Shown here one piece after another: positions 9,146 to 17,106 of a stretch of 25,547 bases of DNA. The stretch is from Chara braunii (taxonomy: Eukaryota > Streptophyta > Charophyceae > Charales > Characeae). The stretch lies in NCBI GenBank assembly GCA_003427395.1, contig BFEA01000120.1:2711582-2737128 (forward strand). The letters run 5' to 3'. Made by a program: the position numbers and the translations under genes. The first letter of the stretch is position 1. The number at the start of each line of letters is the position of its first letter. The notes under the pieces were generated by a model, which saw nothing but the letters and a program-made list of their open reading frames with translations, ran no database searches and was not told the DNA's origin.

Positions 9146-10386
9146 AGTCTGTATGTCAAGCATACGCAACTGAGAAGGCAAACATCAAATGCACTCAGAT
9201 TGTACCGGAGGGAAGAAGAAGAAGAAGAAAAGAAGAGAGAAGACAGAGAAAAGACAGGTGTCCCCGAACGCGACTATATTGAAAAAATAATAATCATGAA
9301 AGCACAGCGAAAGCAAAAACTCCCTTAGGCGTGAGACTTGACCGTTTCGCCTAGCCGCCTACTAGGCTCATCAGGGGTCTGTCAGTCGGCTGATGGACAC
9401 TCGACAATTAGTCGTTATATACTATCTAAACAAAAGTCATCAGTCATTCTAGAGTCACCGGTAGTCCTTCACACAGCCGCGTCCAAACGTAACACTCGTG
9501 ACCTCTACAAACTACTAAAAAATGACAAGTCCACAGTTCAAAGCCAGCCAGTCCCTACGATCATGAAACATCCTGAGACCAAGCGCCGAAAGATCGAACA
9601 TCGTCAAAACCTGCATCTAAACTTCACCAGTAGTATCAACAATATCCTTCGATAGAATCCACACGTCTCTAGCTCAAAACCCAGCTTAATTCCTCACTCC
9701 TTGTGACCATCAATTAAAAAACTAGAAACCGGAGGACCAGAGATCAAACACTCATCCCTTCTCGCATTCATAATATCCAAGTACCAGCCTGAATAGGAAA
9801 ACATAGACTATCCCAGAAGCAGGCCCCCTAATAGACGAGGAGCAACCCCCGATACGAAAAACGATGAACCCCCTCCCATATCTCAAACAAGAAGAGCCCC
9901 CTAAAAAAGCCAGAGCAACTTCTCATTCATCGATTGTCAAAACATCGATCCCATTTAGTAAGAACAGGTAGCCATTCTCCCCACAATCCTCCAAACTTCC
10001 TCAAAAAGTTAAACAAGGCACAATTGAAAAAATAGTCCGGATACCCCTCTGCCACAACTCACATTTCAAGGCAAAAAGAAACGGAAACATCATGATCTTA
10101 TCCAAGGTCAAAAAAGTCTTTGCACGGTGCAAAAACGAGGAGATAACTGCCATCTTCTATTGACGGCTGGAGAAAGAAACGTAGTCTTGTATACATTGAA
10201 ACCTCAGCACTCCGTCCTCTCTCTGTTTCTTTATCAGTGGAAAGCAATGGACTCCATTGGCCCCATCCAGAATTTTTAAGACACAACCCAAGTAATCCCA
10301 ACATCCACCCGAGCTAGTACACTCTAGTGCCAAGTTGCTATCATAGCAGCGGCTAAACAATTCGATCAGGTCATACCCCCTGCGAA
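9146..10386 (-). mobile_element. 5'-truncated PLE copy / upstream pseudo-LTR (copy B)
   Basis: It is a direct repeat of 3784-5150, joined head-to-tail to the 5' end of the longer copy at 9145/9146. Its own 5' end lies at about 10386, just after the codons for RT motif C, so it holds only the RT thumb and 3' region. The thumb frame (10396-10157) is open and unduplicated (RGYDLIELFSRCYDSN, then CIQDYVSFSSRQ), in better condition than in copy A. PLEs commonly sit as such partial tandems, which supply the upstream pseudo-LTR. Confidence 0.88.
9334..9380 (-). ncRNA. Hammerhead ribozyme in pseudo-LTR B, partly degraded
   Basis: The core CTGATGA (9374-9368), stem II GCCTAG/CTAGGC with loop TAGGCGG (9367-9349) and GAAA (9348-9345) are intact. 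Relative to copy A one C is missing in stem III (CGGTC, 9344-9340). Stem I has two mismatches next to the cut (AGACCC against AAGTCT). The predicted cut is between 9340 and 9339. Activity is probably reduced. Confidence 0.85.
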
Positions 10387-11236
10387 AGGGAGACATCCCA
10401 CTGTCAAAGAGGATTGTAGTGAGTGACTGAATGTGGACGTGTTTGTGGACAGGTGCAAAAATTTGGGATTGATCTTCTTTTCTGCATATCTGTGTGGAAC
10501 ATGTCCAGATTTAGACTCTTATTCCAATCCTCTTTGCCAGTGGGATCTGGCCCTTATCCTCCTGGACGAACAAGCCGATTTTCCACCACATTGGTTGCCC
10601 TTCCAACAGGATCCATTCAACGTAACAAGCCTTGGTATCTGACATTTGTAGAAAGGAAAAGACATGCCAGAGTAGGACACATAGATAGCACACACACGAC
10701 TGGGGCTGGCCGGGGCTTTCAAGGCTACATAGATAGCACACACACGACTGGGGCTGGCCGGGGCTTTCAAGGCTTCGCGCCCGGCCTTGTCCAGGCTTGG
10801 TATCTGACATCTGTGCAAAAGGAGAAAAAACATGCCAGAATGGGGGTTGGTAGGTGACGTAGACATAATGCTTAAGCCTGGCGCCCAATGTACCCAAGTA
10901 ATGTGGATTACTTGACTGTGCCTCAACTGGGGCTGGGTGGGGCTTTCAAGGCTTCGCGCTGGGCCCTGCCTAGCCCCGTGCCTAGAACTACTGTCTGGTC
11001 CAAGTTGCCCTCTGAAATAGCATGGTGATAGTCCAGTACTCAATACTGAGGTAGGATGCGCTAGGAGAATTGCCGAGAGGATGGGTAAGGAGGTGGTCTT
11101 ATGGAGCATAAGGGAGTGTCAGGACAGCCAATAGCTGTGGCAGTAACCCCGTGTGTCCGGAGTCCGGCTTTTGCAATGACCCGGGCCTTTAAAAAACGAT
11201 TTTTTTTGTATTTTTTTTTTTTTTTAATTATAGAAC
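10387..11236. other. Unique sequence and short tandem repeats downstream of the PLE copy
   Basis: I see no gene. Apart from the 48-bp repeat, a phrase beginning CTTGGTATCTGACAT and ending ACATGCCAGA occurs twice (about 10631-10672 and 10796-10839). A diverged copy of the GGGGCTGG...GGGGCTTTCAAGGCTTCGCGC phrase lies at 10925-10960. A 28-base T-rich run sits at 11198-11226. Confidence 0.5.
10676..10771. repeat. 48-bp tandem repeat, two units
   Basis: Units 10676-10723 and 10724-10771 share CATAGATAGCACACACACGA and GGGGCTGGCCGGGGCTTTCA with only a few differences at the left edge. A third, diverged part lies at 10925-10960. Confidence 0.92.
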
Positions 11237-11512
11237 CATGGCTACGCCGGACCCGGACCCGGACCCGGACCCAGACTGCTCATGTCCGGGAACCGGACAA
11301 ATGTCCAGTCGGGTCCCGACGTCCGGACTTCCGGAAACGTCCGGACCTCTGGACATGCATGATTCCGGATGGTCCGGACCGGTAAGAGGGTCTGGAAATG
11401 TCCGGACCATTCAAAAAAAAAAAAAAAACTGAAAAAAAGTATTTTATGCAGAATAACAATTCAAATCACTTTTGCCTCAGAGTCATGTCAGGATCTGTGT
11501 TGTCGCGAGTTC

Positions 11513-11537
11513 ACTGAATGCGCGTTGCGCATTCAGT
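11513..11537. repeat. Perfect 11-bp hairpin
   Basis: ACTGAATGCGC, a 3-base loop, then GCGCATTCAGT. It lies in a left-hand block of GCGCGTTCA-type motifs (11505-11600) that recur at 12770-12905. Confidence 0.9.
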
Positions 11538-11769
11538 ATCTGAATTCATTTGACGCGCGTTCAGTAAACACGGGTGAATGCGTTTGACGCATTTGCGGCT
11601 GGGCCGAAACGCGTCGGGGAAGGGGGGGGAGAAGGGGGGGGGAGGAAATGTCGGCAGGGGGGATGGGTGTTTGGGGGTTGAGGAAGGGGTGTGGGCACCT
11701 GCCCCATCCCACTGTACTGAATAAAAACAAACGAAACAGAAAAAAAACAGGGAAAACAAAAGCCTACCT

Positions 11770-11842
11770 TACTGTGTGACACTGTGTGTGTCAACGTGTG
11801 CGTGTCTCAGTGCACACGTGCACACACACACGCACACACACC
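11770..11842. repeat. (GT)/(CA)-rich tract
   Basis: An imperfect alternation of GT then CA dinucleotides ends directly before the hammerhead-like sequence at 11850. Confidence 0.85.
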
Positions 11843-11849
11843 ACAACAG

Positions 11850-11935
11850 CAACCTCCTAATGAGTCGGTGAAAGTCCGACGAAACAGTCTGGCACAGTCA
11901 TGCTTTTTTTGAGTGCATAGCAAAATAACAACACG
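11850..11935 (+). ncRNA. Hammerhead-like sequence, inverted pair member 1 (inactive)
   Basis: The plus strand reads CTAATGA (11857-11863), GTCGG-TGAAAGT-CCGAC (11864-11880, a 5-bp stem II with 7-base loop), GAAA (11881-11884), then CAGTC. This is hammerhead order with an ultra-short stem III (C-A-G), but the core has A in place of the invariant G of CUGAUGA, and I find no convincing stem I. The copy is therefore probably a relic. It ends near TGACAAC/CAACAC after a T run and GAGTGCATAGC. Confidence 0.5.
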
Positions 11936-11944
11936 AGCCAACCA

Positions 11945-12060
11945 ATAGATTGATTGAATTCGATTGATTGACTCAATCGATTGTACAGAATCGATCGATC
12001 GATTTGATTGAATCAATCAAATTGATTGAATAGATCGATCTGTTGAATCTAATCGATTCA
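11945..12060. repeat. TTGA/ATCG-type imperfect tetranucleotide repeat
   Basis: Overlapping GATT, TCGA and TCAA words in both orientations make many short palindromes around ATCGAT. Confidence 0.85.
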
Positions 12061-12103
12061 TTAATTTTTTTTATATTTTTTATATTTTTTTTGGGTGTGC
12101 TGT

Positions 12104-12107
<4 letters not shown>

Positions 12108-12144
<37 letters not shown>
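12108..12144. repeat. (GT)n microsatellite
   Basis: An uninterrupted GT run of about 18 units directly abuts the second hammerhead-like copy. Confidence 0.95.
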
Positions 12145-12145
<1 letters not shown>

Positions 12146-12226
12146 GTCATATTCGCTATACACTTAAAAAAAGAATGACTGTGCCACACTGTTCTATCGG
12201 ACTTTCACCGGCTCATCAGGAGGTTG
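12143..12226 (-). ncRNA. Hammerhead-like sequence, inverted pair member 2 (inactive)
   Basis: The reverse complement matches 11850-11935 along its whole length. It has an intact CTGATGA (12219-12213) and GCCGG-TGAAAGT-CCGAT stem II, but the GAAA box has become AGAA (12195-12192) and the cut triplet is GTG. The two copies decayed at different core positions, so a shared ancestor may have been intact. On this strand the copy ends TGACAAC and runs straight into (AC)n. Confidence 0.5.
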
Positions 12227-12580
12227 AACCCCGACAATCTCCGGAGGACGCATTTGACTGAGGGATAAGGACTCACCGCATTGTCCAGAGTTAGCAATAC
12301 CCCTCTGCGTGTGTGGGGGTGGGGGGGGGGCGCAAGCGATTGCACACAACTGCACGCGTGCAGACACACACACATGTTGCATTGCTTGTGTAAAGGTGAG
12401 ATTCCTTGCTTGTTTAAAGGTAAGGTTCTGAATAGATATTAACTTCACAAGCAAAACTGTTTCATTGGTGGATTGGCTCATCTTGAGAATGCTTCATTGT
12501 CTGCAATACAGGTAAAGTTGCTATGACTTTGGATCTACTCATCTGGGTGGAATAGGGGAAGTTGTGGTGATGTTTTATAA

Positions 12581-12636
12581 CACACACACACACANNNNNN
12601 NNNNNNNNNNNNNACACACACACACACACACACACA
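12581..12636. repeat. (CA)n microsatellite with a 19-base N gap
   Basis: CA runs flank N bases at 12595-12613, an assembly gap in a simple repeat. A third partial copy of the hammerhead-associated tail (GAGTGTATAGCAAATATGAC) follows at 12649-12672. Confidence 0.97.
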
Positions 12637-12692
12637 TATGATTTTTTTGAGTGTATAGCAAATATGACAACAAAGTTGAACAAACACCGACA

Positions 12693-12727
<35 letters not shown>

Positions 12728-12825
12728 TCTGCACGTACCCTGGTAGCTTCGCTTGCGCGTACCACAGCGGGGGGTGCGCGTTCAGTTTTCTCCCCATATT
12801 CGTGGCGTGGCGCTTTTAAATGTGA

Positions 12826-12873
12826 TTGAACGCGCAAACATGGGTTGAACGCGCAAACATGGGTTGAACGCGC
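12826..12873. repeat. 19-bp tandem repeat
   Basis: TTGAACGCGCAAACATGGG occurs twice (12826-12844, 12845-12863), followed by a partial third unit. Confidence 0.92.
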
Positions 12874-13342
12874 ACGTTTGAACGTGAACGTGCGTTTGGT
12901 GCGCTCACACAGGCACATAGGTCAGAATTTCTAACCAAACTTGAGTTAAAAGTCAAAAACTATCAAAAAAGCTTAAAAAAGGTAATCAATTGTTAATAAT
13001 TGGAAAAATGGGTATGCCTAATAAATTATTATAGAGATAGACCATATCTGGACCGGCGGACCCCCCCCCCCCAAAAAAAAAACAGCCCTGACAAACCCCC
13101 AAAAACAATTTTGGGGGCCCAGCTCCTCAGTGGGGAAGGGTCCCGGACCTCTTTCTTTTTCTTGAAATTTGGCAGATCCAGACCTTCCAGACCGGAGGTC
13201 TGGAGTCCAGACTGAATCCAGACCATCTGGACGGTGGTCCGAATATCTGGACGTCCGGATCGTAGCCATGATAAAAACAAGACTGGCTACATTATGAAAA
13301 AAAAAAGAAAAGGATTGGCTACATAAATTAGAGTAAAAAAGA

Positions 13343-13790
13343 TTGGCTGCATTTATGGTGGTTTCGAGGGCGAGGTGCACAGCAGAAAGCAGAGAATGTG
13401 CTTTGGATCTCCAAGCTGAAGCTGAGAATAGAAGAGACAATGAGAATCAATGTGGTGAAAGCCGGCAAGTGCTTGAGGGAGGAACTGAGGACCTCCAATA
13501 CATGCTCCTCCACTGCCGGTTGTCTATGTTTTTTTTGGAGGGGTGGCGAGGAGGTTCGGTCCCAGTGCCGCAGACCTCCTCGAGATGGTCAGATGATTTC
13601 GTCTTTCCGGGGAATGTGTCTCGCCGGCAAACAGCCATTGGACCCCTGGGGTATGCAGAGGAAACATTGCGGGGCGCTGTGCTTTGGACTCTTTGGACTC
13701 TCAGAAACTCCGCAGTCAGAAGGGGAGAAAAGCTTACCCCCCCAATGATAGGAGCGGAGGTCAAATACAATATCAAGCTGGCTATGGGCC
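13343..13790 (+). pseudogene. LINE (non-LTR retrotransposon) C-terminal fragment
   Basis: A plus frame of 161 codons carries a pattern seen at the C-terminus of many plant LINE polyproteins. This is a degenerate zinc-binding segment with EDLQYMLLHC (about 13489-13518), then AVLWTLWTLRNSAVRRG (about 13675-13725), matching the W-x-x-W-x-x-R-N signature, and a short tail GAEVKYNIKLAMGLAA. The cysteine pair expected upstream is partly lost. There is no RT or endonuclease, so this is a 5'-truncated relic. The frame runs on into the palindromic repeat at 13784. A related tail piece lies at 22874-22925. Similarity is judged by eye only. Confidence 0.5.
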
Positions 13791-13906
13791 TCGCTGCACT
13801 ACTCTCGAAATGTGCAAAACGAGAGTGAATCTTCCACTAGATTAGGAAAGATACACCGCCATGATTTTTGTCTGTTGTGCCTGTCGAGAGTAGTGCAGCG
13901 ACGCCC
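13784..13906. mobile_element. Palindromic repeat (MITE-like), copy 1
   Basis: The left end 13785-13807 (GGGCCTCGCTGCACTACTCT...) and the right end 13884-13906 are inverted repeats with one mismatch in 23. The interior carries CGAAATGTGCAAAACGAGAG and GAATCTTCC, also present in copy 2 (23620-23751) and in short cores at 15687-15740 and 21266-21311. I see no transposase. Confidence 0.7.
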
Positions 13907-14580
13907 TATTACTACAGACTGGACACACAAAATGGTACAAAGGATACCGGACTTCACCAGCGGGACCTCCATCGGATATAGACTCTTATCCCGAATCTGC
14001 TGAAGGCCCGTCCTGAAGGTTGGTTCTCTCTTTTTTTTTTTTTTTGTTAAGGACAGGAAAATTAACAAGCCTCTGTGCATTGTATGTCGTTTATGTAAGA
14101 ATACATTTGTGCATCATCCTGCGAAAGAGGGCACTGGGAATTGGGAAAACAGATTAGAGTCACGGTAAACACCACTTCTTGATCATTTGTGGGTAACTGC
14201 ATTCCATACATTTGTCTTCATACATCTGCGCCAAACTCCATCCCAATCATCTGGGCAACGATACTTCTGTCGTCTTGAAAGCATCATTCGTAAGATGCAA
14301 CCTTTGTGTGGGGGGTATACCTTCTTCAGCCTATGCTACTCCATCAAACCATAAGCTTGCCTCCATCCTCATTACCGTGATGTCTGATTGGTTTGATAGG
14401 TTGGCGGTTATGATTGTTGGACGTTAATCCTTCCCTATTTTAGGTGAAGTAATTAATGCCTTCAGCTTAGCAGGAGATCGGATGGATATAATGACCACGG
14501 CTTTTTGGCATCAAAATATTAACGAAAATTGACACGTGGCAGGGCTCCGTCATACTACAATTTCATACAATTCGTTTTTA
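13907..14580. other. Intergenic sequence, nothing recognisable
   Basis: No credible gene is visible. A T run lies at 14030-14045. The short plus frame 14212-14427 has no recognisable motif. Confidence 0.5.
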
Positions 14581-14850
14581 GATATAGTAGGCTCTGTGAG
14601 TAGTAGGTAGTAGGATAATCCATCTACAATGGCCATGGGGCCTATTCACAAGATTTTGTCATGTTAATTCAATTTTGCTTTGATACAGTAGGAGATATAG
14701 TAGGCTCTATGAGTAGTGGATAGTAGGTTAATCCATCTACAATGGCCATGGGGCCTATTCACAAGATTTCGGTATGCTAATCAATTCAATTCAATTCAAT
14801 TCAATTCTGCTTTGACACAGTAGGATATAGGTGCAGTAGGTTAATCCTCC
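14581..14850. repeat. 113-bp tandem repeat, two units and a partial third
   Basis: Units start at 14581 and 14694 (GATATAGTAGGCTCT...CATCTACAATGGCCATGGGG). A shortened third starts at 14824. Unit 2 contains an (AATTC)5 expansion at 14782-14807. Confidence 0.92.
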
Positions 14851-14866
14851 TCTGGTACGGGGGAGT

Positions 14867-14939
14867 AATCAATATGCCTCTGCATGTACGATGGCCACGT
14901 GGCCAATCAATATGCCTCTGCATGTACGATGGCCACGTG
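14867..14939. repeat. 38-bp tandem duplication
   Basis: AATCAATATGCCTCTGCATG and TACGATGGCCACGTG occur at 14867-14901 and 14905-14939, separated by GCC. Confidence 0.95.
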
Positions 14940-15417
14940 TTAATCCAGCAGGTGTTGCTCCCCACCATAGATGGAGCCTTCGCTGCGGGGGCTCACTTGA
15001 CGGGGGCGCTCCTATCACCTCGTCAAGTGGTCTTCCTCCATCCTTCACAAATGTTGCCTCAGGATACTCCATTATGCAGCTGTTGTTGATCTAACTACAA
15101 GAGAAATCACTTTCTATTAGTAATAGAATCACCTCGGTGACCAAATTCATATTCATTTTAACCTCTACGCGCACTCCACTCATGAGACTCCTTTATTTTT
15201 GGGAAACCCGCCTCATGGTCCTTTTTTTTGTGTTTAAAAAAAAAAAAAAAACAGGTCCTCATGGTCCTGGCTCCGAGTCCATTCTGGGGAGCGCCAGTCC
15301 AGTGACTTTGCCCTCAGCAAGCCACGAGGATACAACCTTCATGTACTGATGATGCTGTCCTATGTTGGGATGAAGGACCTCTAATCAGCATTGATTGCTC
15401 CACAACGCAAAAGGATT
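14940..15417. other. Intergenic sequence
   Basis: No gene is seen. A partial reverse copy of the dispersed 55-bp repeat lies at 14952-14975 (TTGCTCCCCACCATAGATGG), and an A run at 15236-15251. Confidence 0.5.
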
Positions 15418-15686
15418 GGCTGTCAGCTATGTTGCACGCCCGGCTGCGGCCGGGGGGGGGAAATCAGCCGCGGCTTCGGCCGACGGCCAAATCGGCCAGG
15501 TTCGGCCTCGGCCGACCAGCCAAGTTCGGTGCAGGATTTTTATTGTTTTTTTCTAACGCATGAAAATAAATTTATATATATGGGCGTGTAGGGCTCAAAA
15601 AACCCTACACGGCCGCGACCCCTCCCCACTAATCGATCAATCAATCAATTAATCAAAAAAAAAAAAAAAAGAGAAAGAAAATAAAA

Positions 15687-15740
15687 AACGAATGAATCTG
15701 GCGCTACATCTTGGGAATATACACTGCCATACTGGTTTTC
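15687..15740. repeat. Palindromic-repeat core, copy 3 (partial)
   Basis: AAAACGAATGAATCTGGCGC, then CTACATCTTGGGAATATACA and CTGCCAT, follow the internal sequence of 13817-13862 (GAGAGTGAATCTTCC...ATACACCGCCAT) with gaps. Confidence 0.55.
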
Positions 15741-15850
15741 GTGTGTGTGTGTGTGTGGGTGGGTGTGGGTGTGGGTGTGGGTGTGTGGGGGTGTGTGTGT
15801 GCGCGCCCGTGTGCAGGAGCTGCGCGGGGAGCTGCGTAGGAGCGTGCGCG

Positions 15851-15886
<36 letters not shown>

Positions 15887-15939
15887 GTGCGCGCGCCGTG
15901 GAGTGGAGGGAGGACCCCTCCCCCACCAACCAATCAATG

Positions 15940-15980
<41 letters not shown>
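15738..15980. repeat. Compound microsatellites: (GT)n, (GC)n, (GA)n, (CAAT)n
   Basis: A GT/GGGT run lies at 15738-15801, GC at 15845-15866, GA at 15866-15886 and CAAT at about 15930-15977. Confidence 0.93.
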
Positions 15981-15981
<1 letters not shown>

Positions 15982-16237
15982 AGAAAAAACAGTCAATCAA
16001 TGATTTTTTTTTTTTCTATTTATTTAATTTTTTTTGGTAGTCATCGAAATCCACCCCCTCGTTTTTGAAGTTTCTATGTTTTTTATTTGCGAGGAGGTAG
16101 GGGACCCCCCCTCGACTCGAAACCGTTCCCCGCCCCCCAAACCCCCTCCCCGATCGGCCGCAGCGTGGGCCGAAATTATCGGCCGCGTTCGGCCGCGGCC
16201 GGGGGTGTCCTGGCCTAGGCCGCATAGGCTGTCAGCT

Positions 16238-16255
16238 TGTCTTTCCTATTGTTCT

Positions 16256-16288
<33 letters not shown>

Positions 16289-17106
16289 GGGCTAATTCAT
16301 TTAAGCTTAACCAATTCAATTGCCTGTCGAATCTGGACACTGGACAGGACAGCCTTTCAGCCCGTTTTTTATCGTCATTATAGTATTATGGGGAACCCCG
16401 TAGCAGCCACATCCATGCCCAAGGCCCCAACGAGGGAACATGCGGGATCTCTAACCACCAGCAGATGTGATACCTAATACAGCAGGTGGGCGATACCAGC
16501 CAGGGGTCAGCCAGTAGCATCAGGACCAAGCTTCTTCGATGGGGCAGTCGCTGTGCCTCCCCTCCGCTCCCCTTCCCCTATGAACATCAGCAGTCTCTGC
16601 TCAATGCCACTCGGGGGGACCAACGGCCTTCTTCTTCTTCTTCTTCTTCTTCTTCTTCTTTTTCTTTTCTTGGCGCAAGTACGTTGGAGTCACACCCAAC
16701 GTTCAGAATAGAAGCACGTTTGAAAATCCCTCAGAGATTCTTAAGAACAACTGCGACTCTCGGGACCCTGCCAGCATTGATTGCCCTAGATATCAGGGGA
16801 TTGACTGCACAGGGCCAGTCTTTTAAGTGGAAATATACAGCCGGTTGCTCAGCTTCCTTGCAGATGAAGCAGATGAAACAGATGAAACCGACGAAACCGA
16901 TGAAACAGTTGGTACTTAGATGCTCAGATATCATCCCGCAGGTTTTCCACAAGGGACAACGGATGGGGGGGGGGGCGCGGATCAGCAAAATCCTGAGCTG
17001 GTCGTACCGGTTCCCTAAAATCCTGATGATGACCCAGGAAGAGGTGCTGCGGCTGAGGAAAGAATGAGTGACATTCATCCGAAGGTGATCAAGCAATAGG
17101 TGGAAT
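16238..17106. other. Low-complexity and unassigned sequence
   Basis: A 28-base T run lies at 16261-16288, (CTT)n at 16629-16662, and a 9-bp minisatellite (GATGAAACA type, five units) at 16863-16907. The plus frame 16486-17067 (193 codons) spans these repeats (poly-Ser from CTT, KQM repeats from the minisatellite) and shows no domain; I do not regard it as a supported gene. Confidence 0.5.
16863..16907. repeat. 9-bp minisatellite, five units
   Basis: GATGAAGCA, GATGAAACA, GATGAAACC, GACGAAACC and GATGAAACA lie in a row. Confidence 0.92.

Larger units (their letters stand above)
11237..13270. mobile_element. Probable non-autonomous DNA transposon with TCCGGA-rich subterminal arrays
   Basis: CATGGCTACG at 11237-11246 is repeated exactly in inverse at 13261-13270. 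Just inside each end lies a block (11247-11409 and 13140-13260) packed with variants of GTCCGGAC / TCTGGAC in both orientations. Terminal inverted repeats with dense short subterminal motifs are typical of hAT, CACTA and some other DNA transposons, where they bind transposase. No transposase is visible inside; the 2-kb interior holds microsatellites, an N gap and other insertions. Flanks ATAGAAC and ATAAAAAC may be a decayed target duplication, but this is not convincing. Confidence 0.5.
15418..16237. mobile_element. Probable non-autonomous DNA transposon with TCGGCCG-rich subterminal arrays
   Basis: GGCTGTCAGCT is repeated directly at 15418-15428 and 16227-16237. It reads as a 10-11 bp target duplication, with TATG at both inner ends (left TATGTTGC, right on the minus strand TATGCGGC). 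Inside each end is a block (15436-15530; 16130-16226) dense in TCGGCCG/CGGCCGA/TTCGGCC. The interior is low-complexity: (GT)n, GC and GA runs, (CAAT)n, and a 5' piece of the palindromic-repeat core. GCTGTCAGC is itself nearly palindromic, so it could equally be part of an inverted terminus. A 9-11 bp duplication would suit a Mutator-like element. Confidence 0.48.

Noticed and set aside
11238-11432. Short plus frame beginning MATPDPDPDP
   Set aside because: It is the translation of the CCGGAC-rich transposon end, which explains the sequence better than a protein does.
15345-15360. CTGATGATG as a further hammerhead core
   Set aside because: There is no stem II or GAAA box downstream on either strand.
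16486-17067. 193-codon plus-strand open frame
   Set aside because: It spans a CTT microsatellite (poly-Ser) and a 9-bp minisatellite, with no domain; its openness is a by-product of repeats.
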